Program-made: the position numbers and the translations under genes | Part shown: positions 15,064 through 23,670 of the stretch, in pieces | How the letters are laid out: every line of letters begins with the position of its first letter | How positions within the stretch are numbered: the stretch's first letter is position 1 | NCBI GenBank assembly: GCA_019510485.1 | Contig: JAEKKI010000128.1 | Location: forward strand, 1-64,000 | Length of the DNA: 64,000 nucleotides | DNA from: Catenulisporales bacterium | GTDB taxonomy: Bacteria > Actinomycetota > Actinomycetes > Streptomycetales > Catenulisporaceae | Reading direction: 5' to 3' | Notes under the pieces: model-generated | What the model was told of the DNA's origin: nothing | Databases searched by the model: none | What the model saw: only the letters and a program-made list of their open reading frames with translations

Positions 15064-17247
15064 ATGGAGGCTGGTGAGGGGGCGCGGCCGCTCCCGCGTC
15101 ATCAGTTCGTGGCGATGCCGGTGTTCGCGGCGACAGTCGAGGGCGTCCGGGCTGGTGGCGGGCCTGGGTCGAACACTGAACCGATCACCTCCGCGCGTGT
15201 CGCGGCGCTGGACGGGCTTCGGGCGCTGGCCGTGGTCGCCGTGCTGCTCTACCACGCGGGGGTGGCGCGGGTGCGGGGCGGGTTTCTGGGGGTCGACGTC
15301 TTCTTCGTGCTCTCCGGGTACCTCATCACCGGGCTGCTCGCGCGCGAGTACCTCTCAACCGGCGCCGTGGTGCTGCGGCGCTTCTATCAGCGGCGGGCGC
15401 GGCGGCTGCTGCCGGCGCTGTTCGCCCTCGTCGCCGGGGTTTGCGTCCTCGTCATCGTGCGGTTGCCGGGGGAGGCGGCCGGGTTCCGGGACGACGCCTC
15501 CGCCTCGCTTTTGTACGTCACCAACTGGTGGTTCGTCGCCAAGGGGCAGTCCTACTTCGGCGGGACCGGTCGGCCGAGCCTGTTGCTGCACCTGTGGTCG
15601 CTGGCGGTGGAAGAGCAGTTCTACCTGGTGTGGCCGGCGTTCCTGATGGTCGCCCTGGGGCGGTTGCCGGGGGCTGCGCACGCCGAGCGGGTCAGAGCCC
15701 TGTGGCGGGCCGTCGGGTGGGCGACCTTGCTGTCCGCGTGCTCGATCGGGCTGACCGTGCTGCTCTATTCGCCGTGGCGGGACCAGTCGCGGGTTTACTA
15801 CGGCACTGATACCCGCGCCTTCGAACTGCTCATCGGCGTGATCGCGGCACTGGTGCAGCTCGCGCGCGGTCGAGTCGAAACCCGAGCGCAGCCCCGAGCG
15901 CCACGCCGCGTGGTCGCCGAAATCGCATCATTCGTCAGCCTGGCGGGCGTGTTGTGGGCCTTCGCAGCCGTCCCGGCGACGTCGTCCCGCCTCTATCCGG
16001 TGGGCCTGATCGACCTGTCGGTGGTGACCGCGGTGCTCATCAGAACCCTGGTCGCCGGGACCGCGGTCGCCGGTCTCCTCGCCTGGAAACCACTGGTCTG
16101 GCTGGGCGAGCGCTCTTACGCCCTCTATCTATGGCACTGGCCGGTGTTCGACATCACGCGTCCCGGCGTCGACCTCAGCTGGCCACCAGAAGCGGTCTTC
16201 CTGATCCGCATCCCGCTGTCCCTGCTGCTCGCGAGCCTCACCTACCGGTTCATCGAGACCCCGATCCGGCACGGCGCCCTCGGCCGCATCGCCGAACGGG
16301 CTCGCACCGCTCTGCGCGACCGACGTCCCGCCATGCCGCTGGCGACAGCCGGAGCCGCGCTCGCCGTGACCGTCGCCGTCGTCATGCTCGCCGACACCCT
16401 TCTGGTCACCGCCGCCGCGCACCCGGCGAACGCGCGAGCCGCCGCAGTCGACAACCGGCCGGCCACCGCCTTGACCGCGGCTCCGCATGCCACCACACCC
16501 AACGCCGGCCCCGAAACCGCCCCGGCGTACCCGACCGCTCTCCCCCCGCCTCCCAAACACCCGCCGCGCGTAGCCCTGATCGGCGACTCCCAGGGCATGA
16601 CCCTGGCCCTCAACCGCCCCCCGGACACCGCCGCCTACCTCAGCCTCCTCGACGACACCACCGAGGGCTGCGGCCTGCTCGGCGGCCGCATCAGCTCCCG
16701 CGTCGGCGACCGCCGTGACCTGGACGCCCAGTGCGGCCACGCACAGGCGGCCTGGGCCCAGCGCGTCCGGCGCGACCACGCCGACATCGCGGTCCTGATG
16801 ATCGGCGCCTGGGACCTGTTCGACGAGCACGTCGACGGTGCCGAGCTGCCCTTCGGCACACCGGCCTGGGACGCCTACTTCGGCGCGCGGCTCGGCAAGG
16901 CTGTCGACGCCCTGGCCACGACCGGCCTGGCGCAGCTCGACCTCGCGCTGCTGCCCTGCTATCGGCCGTTCCGCGCCCCCGGCGGTTCCGGCGGGCTGTG
17001 GCCGGAGCGCGGAGACGACACCCGGGTCGCGCACGTCAACATGCTGCTGAGCGGCTACGCCAAGGCGGTCCAGGCATCACGCGCCGCGCCGCGCCGCATC
17101 CGCGCGCTCTACCCGCCGCCGGAGTTCTGTCAGGACTCGACCATCGGGACCAGCCGCTCCTACCGCTGGGACGGTGTCCACTACTACAAGCCCGGTGCGC
17201 GGCTGTATCTGCGAACTGCGATCCCGCAGCTGCTGGCCCGGCAATAG
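15064..17247 (+). CDS. OafA/YrhL-type acyltransferase with SGNH domain
   Basis: 727 residues. Residues about 40-400 are a membrane acyltransferase-3 domain with about ten helices: ALDGLRALAVVAVLLYHAG (His of the active site), GFLGVDVFFVLSGYLIT, the FYQRRARRLLPALF loop and LWSLAVEEQFYLVWPAF. Residues about 510-727 are a periplasmic SGNH hydrolase domain (Ala-Leu-Ile-Gly-Asp-Ser-Gln, later WDGVHYYKPGARLYL with Asp and His). This fusion transfers acyl groups onto cell-surface polysaccharide or peptidoglycan. ATG at 15064 is used; ATG at 15115 and GTG at 14968 are alternatives. It is monocistronic with a promoter and a terminator of its own. Confidence 0.9.
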   Translation: MEAGEGARPLPRHQFVAMPVFAATVEGVRAGGGPGSNTEPITSARVAALDGLRALAVVAVLLYHAGVARVRGGFLGVDVFFVLSGYLITGLLAREYLSTGAVVLRRFYQRRARRLLPALFALVAGVCVLVIVRLPGEAAGFRDDASASLLYVTNWWFVAKGQSYFGGTGRPSLLLHLWSLAVEEQFYLVWPAFLMVALGRLPGAAHAERVRALWRAVGWATLLSACSIGLTVLLYSPWRDQSRVYYGTDTRAFELLIGVIAALVQLARGRVETRAQPRAPRRVVAEIASFVSLAGVLWAFAAVPATSSRLYPVGLIDLSVVTAVLIRTLVAGTAVAGLLAWKPLVWLGERSYALYLWHWPVFDITRPGVDLSWPPEAVFLIRIPLSLLLASLTYRFIETPIRHGALGRIAERARTALRDRRPAMPLATAGAALAVTVAVVMLADTLLVTAAAHPANARAAAVDNRPATALTAAPHATTPNAGPETAPAYPTALPPPPKHPPRVALIGDSQGMTLALNRPPDTAAYLSLLDDTTEGCGLLGGRISSRVGDRRDLDAQCGHAQAAWAQRVRRDHADIAVLMIGAWDLFDEHVDGAELPFGTPAWDAYFGARLGKAVDALATTGLAQLDLALLPCYRPFRAPGGSGGLWPERGDDTRVAHVNMLLSGYAKAVQASRAAPRRIRALYPPPEFCQDSTIGTSRSYRWDGVHYYKPGARLYLRTAIPQLLARQ

Positions 17248-17257
17248 GCCAGGCGAA

Positions 17258-17312
17258 GGCCGCCTTCTCCGTCGTCGCCGAGTTCGGGCGGGCTCGGCGT
17301 GAGAAGGCGGCC
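17258..17312. terminator. Bidirectional terminator hairpin between convergent genes
   Basis: Outer 12-base perfect stem (17258-17269 with 17301-17312) and inner six-base stem GCCGAG / CTCGGC (17277-17282 with 17293-17298), between the stops of the acyltransferase and of the response regulator. Confidence 0.85.
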
Positions 17313-17373
17313 GAGTTCTAAACGGCTCATCCGGCAGCGCGGTTCAGCAGAAAGCTGAGAACGCTGAGAATCT

Positions 17374-18036
17374 TCAGTCCTGGGACCCGATCCCGTGCCG
17401 CACCGCCCACAGCGCCGCCTGCGTCCGGTCCGCGACACCGAGCTTCATCAGGATGTTGGACACGTGCGTCTTCACCGTCTTCTCGGCCAGGACCAGCGTC
17501 CGGGCGATCTCGCGGTTGGACCGCCCCTGCGCGATCAGCAGCAGCACCTCACGCTCGCGTGCGGTCAGCGACGCGGCCTGCGGCCCGGAATCGCTCGCCG
17601 AGCCGCTCCCCGAATCCAGCAGTGCCGCAGCCACTTCGGGCTCCAGCAGCACATGCCCGGCGTGCACCGAGCGGACCGCGGTGGCCAGCGCCGCCGGGTC
17701 GACGTCCTTGTAGACGTAGCCGCGCGCGCCGGCGCGGATCGCCGGGACGATCATGCGCCGGTCGGTGAAGCTGGTGACGACCAGCACCCGGGCCGTCGAG
17801 CCCGCCTCGCGCAGCAGCTCCATCGCGCCGACGCCGTCCACGCCGGGCATGACCAGGTCCAGCAGGATCACATCCGGCGCGAGCTCGGCGGCCAGCGCCG
17901 CGCACTCGGCGCCGTCGGCGGCCTCGCCGACCACCTCGACACCGTCCTGCAGCTCCAGGAACGTGCGCAGGCCCTGCCGGACCATGCGGTGGTCGTCGGC
18001 GATCAGTACCCTGATGTCATCAGGCCGCGCGGCCAC
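17374..18036 (-). CDS. NarL/LuxR-type response regulator
   Basis: 220 residues: a receiver domain with Asp-Asp at residues 14-15, phosphoacceptor Asp60 (ILLDLVMPG), Thr/Ser in VVTSFTD and Lys in YVYKD, and a C-terminal LuxR helix-turn-helix ([20 protein letters not shown] ... [20 protein letters not shown]). It activates or represses target genes when phosphorylated by the sensor kinase encoded just upstream. GTG at 18036 overlaps the kinase gene's 3' end by 17 bases, implying translational coupling. Targets are not visible in the neighbourhood. Confidence 0.93.
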   Translation of the reverse strand: MAARPDDIRVLIADDHRMVRQGLRTFLELQDGVEVVGEAADGAECAALAAELAPDVILLDLVMPGVDGVGAMELLREAGSTARVLVVTSFTDRRMIVPAIRAGARGYVYKDVDPAALATAVRSVHAGHVLLEPEVAAALLDSGSGSASDSGPQAASLTAREREVLLLIAQGRSNREIARTLVLAEKTVKTHVSNILMKLGVADRTQAALWAVRHGIGSQD

Positions 18037-19189
18037 GGTCCACCTCCAGCCGGATCGTCGTCCCCTGCCCCGGCGCCGAGGTGACGCCCAGGCGCCCGCG
18101 TACGGACTTGGCGCGGTCGCGCATCGACACCAGGCCCAGGCTGCGGCCGGCGCGGCGGACGGCGGCCGGGTCGAATCCGGCACCGTCGTCGGCCACTTCC
18201 AGCAGCGCGCCTCCGCAGTTCCCGGTGCCGGCGGGGCAGTGCTCGCCCAGCCGCACGGTGATCGTCGAGGCGTCGGCGTGCCGCAGCGCATTGTGCAGCG
18301 CCTCCTGGGCGATCCGCAGCAGCACCTCCTCGGCGGCCGGCGACAGGGCCTTGACATCGCTGCCCTCGAAGCGGACCCGGGGCCCGCCGGCGCTCTGGTT
18401 CACCCGGTCCAGCACCTCCACGTGCTTGCGCAGCGTCACCGCCAGGCCGTCCTCCTCCAGCTCGGCCGGGCGCAGCTCGACCACCACCGAGCGCAGTTCC
18501 TCGGCGGCCTCCCGGGCCAGCACCGCGACCTGTTCCAGCTCGGCGCGGGCGCGCTCGGGGTCCTTGGCCAGCAGGTCGGCGGCGGCCTGCGAGGTCAGGC
18601 GCAGCGCGAACAGCTTCTGCGCGACCGCGTCGTGCAGCTCGCGGGCCAGGCGGTTGCGCTCGCGGGTGATCGCCAGCTCGCGCTCGCGCTCGTACAGCCG
18701 GGCGTGGCGCAGCGCGATGGCGGCGTGCCCGGCCAGGACGCCGAGCAGTTCCTCGTCGTCCTCGGTGAACCCGCCGGGCTTGTTGGCCAGGAAGATGGCG
18801 CCGAGGATCTCGTCGTCGTCGCGGATCTGCCGGCCCAGGAAGGCGTCCAGCTCCGGATGCGCCTTCGGCCACCAGCCGAAGCGCGGATCCTCGCGGATGT
18901 CGGGGAGCCGCTGCGGGGTCGGGTCCTGGAGCATCACGGCCAGCATGCCGTGCTGGCGCGGCAGCGGCCCGATCGCCGCCCACTGCTCGTCGCTGACGCC
19001 GTCCACCAGGAACTGCGCGAAGCTGCCAGCGCCGTCGGGGATGCCCAGGGCCGCGTACTCGGCGCCGATCAGCTCGCGCGCGGTGGCCACGATGGTCTGC
19101 AGCACCTCGTCGGTGGCCAGGTGCCGGCTGACCGCGAGGACGGCCGCCGACAGCCGGCGGATGGTGTCCAGCGCGTTCTGGGGGCTCAT
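18020..19189 (-). CDS. GAF-domain sensor histidine kinase (HPK7-type)
   Basis: 389 residues, cytosolic. A GAF domain (about 25-175) precedes a HisKA_3 dimerisation domain with phospho-acceptor His in [16 protein letters not shown] and a HATPase domain with N box ALHNALRHA and G box [10 protein letters not shown]. There is no transmembrane segment, so the signal is intracellular and presumably bound by the GAF domain. ATG at 19189. It is the first gene of a two-gene operon with the NarL-type regulator, a standard VraS/LiaS-like soluble two-component pair. Confidence 0.92.
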   Translation of the reverse strand: MSPQNALDTIRRLSAAVLAVSRHLATDEVLQTIVATARELIGAEYAALGIPDGAGSFAQFLVDGVSDEQWAAIGPLPRQHGMLAVMLQDPTPQRLPDIREDPRFGWWPKAHPELDAFLGRQIRDDDEILGAIFLANKPGGFTEDDEELLGVLAGHAAIALRHARLYERERELAITRERNRLARELHDAVAQKLFALRLTSQAAADLLAKDPERARAELEQVAVLAREAAEELRSVVVELRPAELEEDGLAVTLRKHVEVLDRVNQSAGGPRVRFEGSDVKALSPAAEEVLLRIAQEALHNALRHADASTITVRLGEHCPAGTGNCGGALLEVADDGAGFDPAAVRRAGRSLGLVSMRDRAKSVRGRLGVTSAPGQGTTIRLEVDRGRAA

Positions 19190-19336
19190 GACCGCAGGGT
19201 ATCTCCAATGATCGCCGCACCTCATCGGGCCGTGGACCGGGCGGGCGTAGGGCGCAAGTCGTAGGACCAAGGGCCGTGCGCGAATCCGGTCCCGCGCCCG
19301 ATCCCCGCAGCGGCGGTGGCGAGCAGGGTGAGGGGC

Positions 19337-20119
19337 ATGAGCGATATGACGAAGCAGACCGAGAGCACGACGAACGACGCCGCGCCCTGGCGCGGCAACC
19401 CGGTGGCCGTCATCACCGGCGGGTCCCAGGGCCTGGGGCTGGCCCTGGCCCGCGGCCTGGCCGAGCGCGGCTGGTCCCTGGTCATCGACGCGCGCAGCGC
19501 CGAGAAGCTGGCCGCCGCCGACTACGAGCTGTCGAAGCTGACGACGGTGGTCTCGATCACCGGCGACGTCACCGACGACGACCACCGCGCCGAACTCGCC
19601 GAGGCGGCATCGAACCTGGGCGGCGCCAGCCTGCTGGTGAACAACGCCTCCGCGCTCGGCGGCTCCCCGATGCCGACGCTGGCGGACTTCCCGCTGCCGG
19701 ACCTGCTGACCACGTTCGAGGTGAACGTGCTGGCGCCGATCGCCCTGGCCCAGCTGCTGCTGCCGCAGCTGCGGGAGCACGGCGGCGAGATCGTGAACAT
19801 CTCCTCGGACGCCGCGGTGGAGCCGTACCCGGGCTGGGGCGGGTACGGCGCTTCCAAGGCCGCGCTGGACCACGCCTCGGCGATCCTCGGGCTGGAGGAG
19901 CCGAAGGTGCGGGTGTGGGCGGTGGACCCGGGCGACCTGCGGACGCAGATGCACCAGGACGCGTTCCCCGGTGAGGACATCAGTGACCTGCCGCTGCCGG
20001 AGACCGTGGTGCCGGGGTTCCTGCGACTGCTCGACGAGCGGCGGCCGTCGGGCCGCTATCAGGCTCCTGACCTGCTGGCCCGGGTGTCGGAGGCGCCGGC
20101 GGATGCGGAGGTGGCGTGA
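19337..20119 (+). CDS. SDR family NAD(P)-dependent oxidoreductase
   Basis: 260 residues with the classical SDR signs: ITGGSQGLGLALARGLAERG (nucleotide binding, about residues 26-45), the Asn-Asn-Ala-Ser motif of NNAG type, catalytic Ser in ISSDAA, and Tyr-Gly-Ala-Ser-Lys. ATG at 19337 is preceded by GGTGAGGGG; the open frame begins at 19316. Only one base separates its stop from the ATG of the QueA-like gene, so the two are co-transcribed and likely linked in function. The substrate is unknown. Confidence 0.88.
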   Translation: MSDMTKQTESTTNDAAPWRGNPVAVITGGSQGLGLALARGLAERGWSLVIDARSAEKLAAADYELSKLTTVVSITGDVTDDDHRAELAEAASNLGGASLLVNNASALGGSPMPTLADFPLPDLLTTFEVNVLAPIALAQLLLPQLREHGGEIVNISSDAAVEPYPGWGGYGASKAALDHASAILGLEEPKVRVWAVDPGDLRTQMHQDAFPGEDISDLPLPETVVPGFLRLLDERRPSGRYQAPDLLARVSEAPADAEVA

Positions 20120-20120
20120 G

Positions 20121-21248
20121 ATGACCGCGACCCTGTGGGAGCCGATCGCGGCGAGGGCCGGGTCCGCCGCGCCGGAGCCCGTCAGCCCGCTGGGAACGGG
20201 CTTCCGGGTCGCCCCGGACCTGCTGGCCCGCAAGCCCGCCGAGGCGCGGGGGCTGGACCGCGACGGCGTCCGGCTGCTGGTGGCCCGAGATACCGGCGGC
20301 GACGATCCCGAGGTGGCGCACCACGTCTTCTCGGACCTGCCGGATGTGCTGCGACCCGGCGATCTGCTGGTGGTGAACAACTCCGGGACGCTGCCCGCGG
20401 CGTTGGACGCCGAGGATCTGGACAGCGGCGAGCGGCTGGTCCTGCACGTGTCGACCGGGACGCCGGAGGCGCCCGACGCGTGGATCGTCGAGCTGCGCCG
20501 TCCGATGCCGGACGGGGCGACGAAGCCGTTCGCGTCGCCGAGCCCGGCCAAGCCGGGACTGCGGTTGCGCGTGACCGGCGGAGCGACCGTGACGCTCCAG
20601 CGCCCCTACACCCCGCGTCTGTGGGTGGCCCGGCTGGACCTGGGCATGTCAGTGGCCGATTACCTGACCCGCCACGGGCGCGCGATCCGCTACAACTACG
20701 TCGACCGCGACTGGCCGATCTCCGCCTACCAAACGGTCTTCGCCGCGATCCCCGGCAGCGCGGAGATGCCCAGCGCGGCCCGGCCATTCTCGACAGAGGT
20801 GGTGGCGCGCCTGGTGGCCAAAGGCGTGTACATCGCGCCGATCACGCTGCACACCGGAGTCGCCTCGCCCGAAGCGCACGAGAAGCCGTACGCGGAGTGG
20901 TATTCGGTGCCCGAGGCGACGGCGGAGCTGGTGAACCACGTGCGGGAACGCGGCGGCCGGGTGATCGCGGTGGGCACCACGGCGGTGCGCGCGCTGGAAT
21001 CAGCGGTCGACGAGGAGGGGACGGTCCATGAGAGCCGGGGGTGGACCGAGTTGATCATCACGCCCGAGCGTGGCGTGCGGGCGGTGGACGGGCTGCTCAC
21101 GGGTTTTCATGAGCCGGAGGCGTCGCATCTGCTGATGCTGGCGGCGATCGCCGGACCGCGACTGATCCGGGCGGGTTATGAGGCGGCGGTGGCGAATCGG
21201 TATCTGTGGCATGAGTTCGGAGATGTGAACCTCTTGCTGCGCCGATGA
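20121..21248 (+). CDS. queA: QueA-like S-adenosylmethionine:tRNA ribosyltransferase-isomerase
   Basis: 375 residues, slightly longer than the E. coli enzyme (356). Blocks typical of QueA are readable: GDLLVVNNSGTLPAAL, RAIRYNYVDRDWPISAYQTV, ITLHTGVASP and VIAVGTTAVRALESA, and the tail HEFGDVNLLL. QueA transfers and rearranges the ribose of S-adenosylmethionine onto preQ1 in tRNA during queuosine synthesis. No other queuosine gene (tgt, queC, queD, queE, queF, queG) is in the window, and the enzyme is coupled to an SDR. Actinobacterial QueA-like proteins may therefore act on another substrate. Symbol is by homology. Confidence 0.85.
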   Translation: MTATLWEPIAARAGSAAPEPVSPLGTGFRVAPDLLARKPAEARGLDRDGVRLLVARDTGGDDPEVAHHVFSDLPDVLRPGDLLVVNNSGTLPAALDAEDLDSGERLVLHVSTGTPEAPDAWIVELRRPMPDGATKPFASPSPAKPGLRLRVTGGATVTLQRPYTPRLWVARLDLGMSVADYLTRHGRAIRYNYVDRDWPISAYQTVFAAIPGSAEMPSAARPFSTEVVARLVAKGVYIAPITLHTGVASPEAHEKPYAEWYSVPEATAELVNHVRERGGRVIAVGTTAVRALESAVDEEGTVHESRGWTELIITPERGVRAVDGLLTGFHEPEASHLLMLAAIAGPRLIRAGYEAAVANRYLWHEFGDVNLLLRR

Positions 21249-21305
21249 CTGCGCGGGGAGGGGTCCCCTAGGCCCCGGCCGCCGCGGCCAGCAGAATGGG
21301 TCCCC

Positions 21306-21719
21306 ATGATCACCCTCGATCTCGAATCGGCGCGGAAAGTCCTCGCCGCACAGCCCTTCAGCGTCCTGGTCGGAGCCCGCGTGGCGGTCTTCGAGCCGGG
21401 GCGCGCCGTGCTCGCGCTGGACATCCGCCAGGATCTCAAGCAGCAGAACGGCTTCCTGCACGGCGGGGTGCTCGCCTACGCCGCCGACAACGCGATCACC
21501 TTCGCGGCCGGGACGAAACTCGGGCCGGAAGTGCTCACCAGCGGGGTGACGATCAGCTACATGCGTCCGGCGTCCGGTGCGACGCTGGAGGCCGAGGCGA
21601 CTGTCACCTATGCCGGGCGCCGTCAGGCGGTGTGCCGTTGCGATCTGATCGCGGTCAGCGAGGATGGGGCGCGGACGCTGTGCGCGGTGGCGCAGGGTTC
21701 CGTTCTCGCGGTCGGCTGA
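21306..21719 (+). CDS. PaaI-family hotdog thioesterase
   Basis: 137 residues, a single hotdog domain. The motif Asn-Gly-Phe-Leu-His-Gly-Gly-Val-Leu-Ala-Tyr-Ala-Ala-Asp (about 49-62) is the active-site helix start of the PaaI/DUF4442 group, and the later TSGVTISYMRPASG strand is typical. It probably hydrolyses aromatic or medium-chain acyl-CoA esters in the cytosol. It lies 57 bases after the QueA-like gene in the same direction and converges with another hotdog gene. Confidence 0.85.
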   Translation: MITLDLESARKVLAAQPFSVLVGARVAVFEPGRAVLALDIRQDLKQQNGFLHGGVLAYAADNAITFAAGTKLGPEVLTSGVTISYMRPASGATLEAEATVTYAGRRQAVCRCDLIAVSEDGARTLCAVAQGSVLAVG

Positions 21720-21784
21720 GCTGCCGGCCGGCCTGCGAATGCAGTCGCCCTCCACGTGACGGTCACGCGGCGGGCGAAGCCACT

Positions 21785-22267
21785 TCAGCTGTTCGGGCGC
21801 AGCGTCCAGACGATCGTCATCTCACCGGTGACCGCCTCGTCACTGTCACGCTGAATCCGCACATGCACCGGGAACTCCGGCCGGATGCCGCCCCGCAACT
21901 CCGCGAGGATCTCCGGGATCGCGCGGCCCAGCGTCGCAGTCGCCGTGATGTCACCGCGAGCAACCTTCTTGAAATCGATGGTCGCGGTGGTCGGCAACGG
22001 CGTCGCCTCGGCTGTCAGATGCCCGAAGGCCGCTACCACGACCGCGCCCGACGCCGACTCGGCCAGTGTGAACATCGCTCCAGCGTGCGGACCGCCGATG
22101 TGGTTGCGGTACTCGGGCTGGTCGCGGAACTTCAGGACGGCGCGCTCCGGCGTCGTCTCGACGTACTCCAGGCCCAGCGTGCCGACCATGGGCACGGCGG
22201 CGGTCAGGAAGGCGCCGATGTCGAACGGCTCGGCGGCAGCGGCGGTGGTCTCAGCCTCAGCAGTCAT
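21785..22267 (-). CDS. DUF4442/YiiD-type hotdog protein
   Basis: 160 residues with the hotdog pattern RNHIGGPHAGAMFTLAESAS followed by TIDFKKVARGDITATATLG. It belongs to the PaaI-like or DUF4442 thioesterase group, but a strong catalytic Asp/Glu after the His-Ala-Gly is replaced by Glu in AESAS, as in that group. It starts 10 bases after the nickel/cobalt permease gene and is probably its operon partner, which is unusual for a thioesterase. A short Ala-rich N-terminus precedes the domain. Confidence 0.8.
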   Translation of the reverse strand: MTAEAETTAAAAEPFDIGAFLTAAVPMVGTLGLEYVETTPERAVLKFRDQPEYRNHIGGPHAGAMFTLAESASGAVVVAAFGHLTAEATPLPTTATIDFKKVARGDITATATLGRAIPEILAELRGGIRPEFPVHVRIQRDSDEAVTGEMTIVWTLRPNS

Positions 22268-22277
22268 GCCGCCGATC

Positions 22278-23456
22278 CTACTGATCGGTAACTTCCTCGG
22301 CCACAGCCACCGCCAGCTTGCCGTCCGTCCCCGCCAGCCCGGCCGACCACTTCTCCTCGATCCGGCCGAGCTTCCACACCGCCACAGCCGCCAGCCACAC
22401 CAGTGCGAACATCCCGACGATCGCGAAGCCCACGGTGTTCAGGTTGACGTTCGCGACCCAGTTCCAGAGGCCGCCGGTGAGCGAGAACTTGTCCTGCAGG
22501 ATGCTCAGCAGCTCGATGGTGCCGATCACCAGCGCCACCGCCACCGACAGGCCGGTGATGGTGATGTTGTAGAAGACCTTGCGGACCGGCTTGGAGAACG
22601 CCCAGCCGTAGGCGAAGTTCATGAACGAGCCGTCGATGGTGTCCAGCAGCGACATGCCGGCGGCGAACAGGACCGGCAGGCACAGGACCGCGTACCACGG
22701 CAGGCCCGAGGCCACCGAGGTCCCGGCCAGCACCAGCAGCCCGACCTCGGTGACGGTGTCGAAGCCCAGCCCGAACAGCACCCCGACCGGGTAGATCTGC
22801 CAGGGCTTGCTCACCGCGCGCATCGCCCGGCCCAGGAAGCGGTTCATCAGGCCGCGGTTGTTGAGGTGCTCCTCCAGCGTCGCCTCGTCGAACTCGCCGC
22901 GGCGCATCTGCCGGAACACCTTCAGGATCCCGACCAGCACCACCAGGTTGATGATGGCGATCAGGTACAGGAACGTGCCGGAGACCGTGGTGCCGACCAG
23001 GCCGCCGAACTTGTGCAGGCCGGAGTCGTCGTCGGAGATCTCCACGCCCAGCGACTTCAGGCCCACGGCCAGCAGCAGCGTCAGCGTCACCACGATCGTG
23101 GAGTGCCCGAGAGAGAACCAGAACCCGACCGACAGTGGCCGCTTGCCCTCGGCCATCAGCTTGCGGGTGGTGTTGTCGATGGCTGCGATGTGGTCGGCGT
23201 CGAAGGCGTGCCGCATGCCCAGGGTGTAGGCGGTCAGCCCGGTCCCGAAGCCGAACAGGCCGCCCTGCAGCCGGTAGTGCTCGGGCACGACCAGCGCGGC
23301 CAGGATGCCCCAGCCGACCACGTGCAGCAGCGTGATGAAGCCGAACATGCCGCCGACGCGGCCCCACTCGGCGGGGGTCAGGCTGCCCCGGATCCGGGCC
23401 AGCCGGCCGGTCCCGGCGGCGGCGCGGGCGTTCGCGCTGGCGGTGGTGGCTGTCAT
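22278..23456 (-). CDS. HoxN/NixA family nickel/cobalt permease
   Basis: 392 residues with about eight membrane helices. The family signature RHAFDADHIAAIDNTTR (second helix, about residues 74-90) with its His and Asp metal ligands is intact, as are LGHSTIVV, LGFDTVTEVGLL and LDTIDGSFMNFAYGWAF. It takes up Ni2+ and/or Co2+ for enzymes such as urease, NiSOD or cobalamin synthesis. ATG at 23456. A Nur-like box 73 bases upstream points to repression by nickel. A hotdog gene follows 10 bases downstream. Confidence 0.95.
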   Translation of the reverse strand: MTATTASANARAAAGTGRLARIRGSLTPAEWGRVGGMFGFITLLHVVGWGILAALVVPEHYRLQGGLFGFGTGLTAYTLGMRHAFDADHIAAIDNTTRKLMAEGKRPLSVGFWFSLGHSTIVVTLTLLLAVGLKSLGVEISDDDSGLHKFGGLVGTTVSGTFLYLIAIINLVVLVGILKVFRQMRRGEFDEATLEEHLNNRGLMNRFLGRAMRAVSKPWQIYPVGVLFGLGFDTVTEVGLLVLAGTSVASGLPWYAVLCLPVLFAAGMSLLDTIDGSFMNFAYGWAFSKPVRKVFYNITITGLSVAVALVIGTIELLSILQDKFSLTGGLWNWVANVNLNTVGFAIVGMFALVWLAAVAVWKLGRIEEKWSAGLAGTDGKLAVAVAEEVTDQ

Positions 23457-23528
23457 GGCGCTACGCGCCCCCCTTGGCTCGGTTCGTGGCGGGTGGTGCT
23501 GCATCCCCCAGACGCGATTATTTTGCAG

Positions 23529-23545
23529 TTGCGAAGAGTTTGCAA
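23529..23545 (-). promoter_or_regulatory. Nur-like nickel-uptake-regulator box
   Basis: TTGCGA-AGAGT-TTGCAA matches the Streptomyces Nur consensus tTGCaa-N5-ttGCAA in 11 of 12 positions. It lies 73 bases upstream of the permease ATG in an AT-rich promoter region. The match is read by eye against the published consensus. Confidence 0.75.
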
Positions 23546-23670
23546 CTAGTCGTCGCGGCGGCGGGATGTCGCGGGCCGTGATGCGATCCACTCCGCGTCC
23601 GTTTTCTCCGGATTCGTTAAGGTGCGGATGATCTGATGTGTCGATAACGGGTGAGAAGGAGTCGACACAC

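Noticed and set aside
23510-23560. Fur or Zur box instead of a Nur box upstream of the permease
   Set aside because: The site fits TTGC-type Nur spacing (6-5-6) and lacks the TGAAAATGATTTTCA-type Zur pattern; the nickel/cobalt permease context supports Nur.
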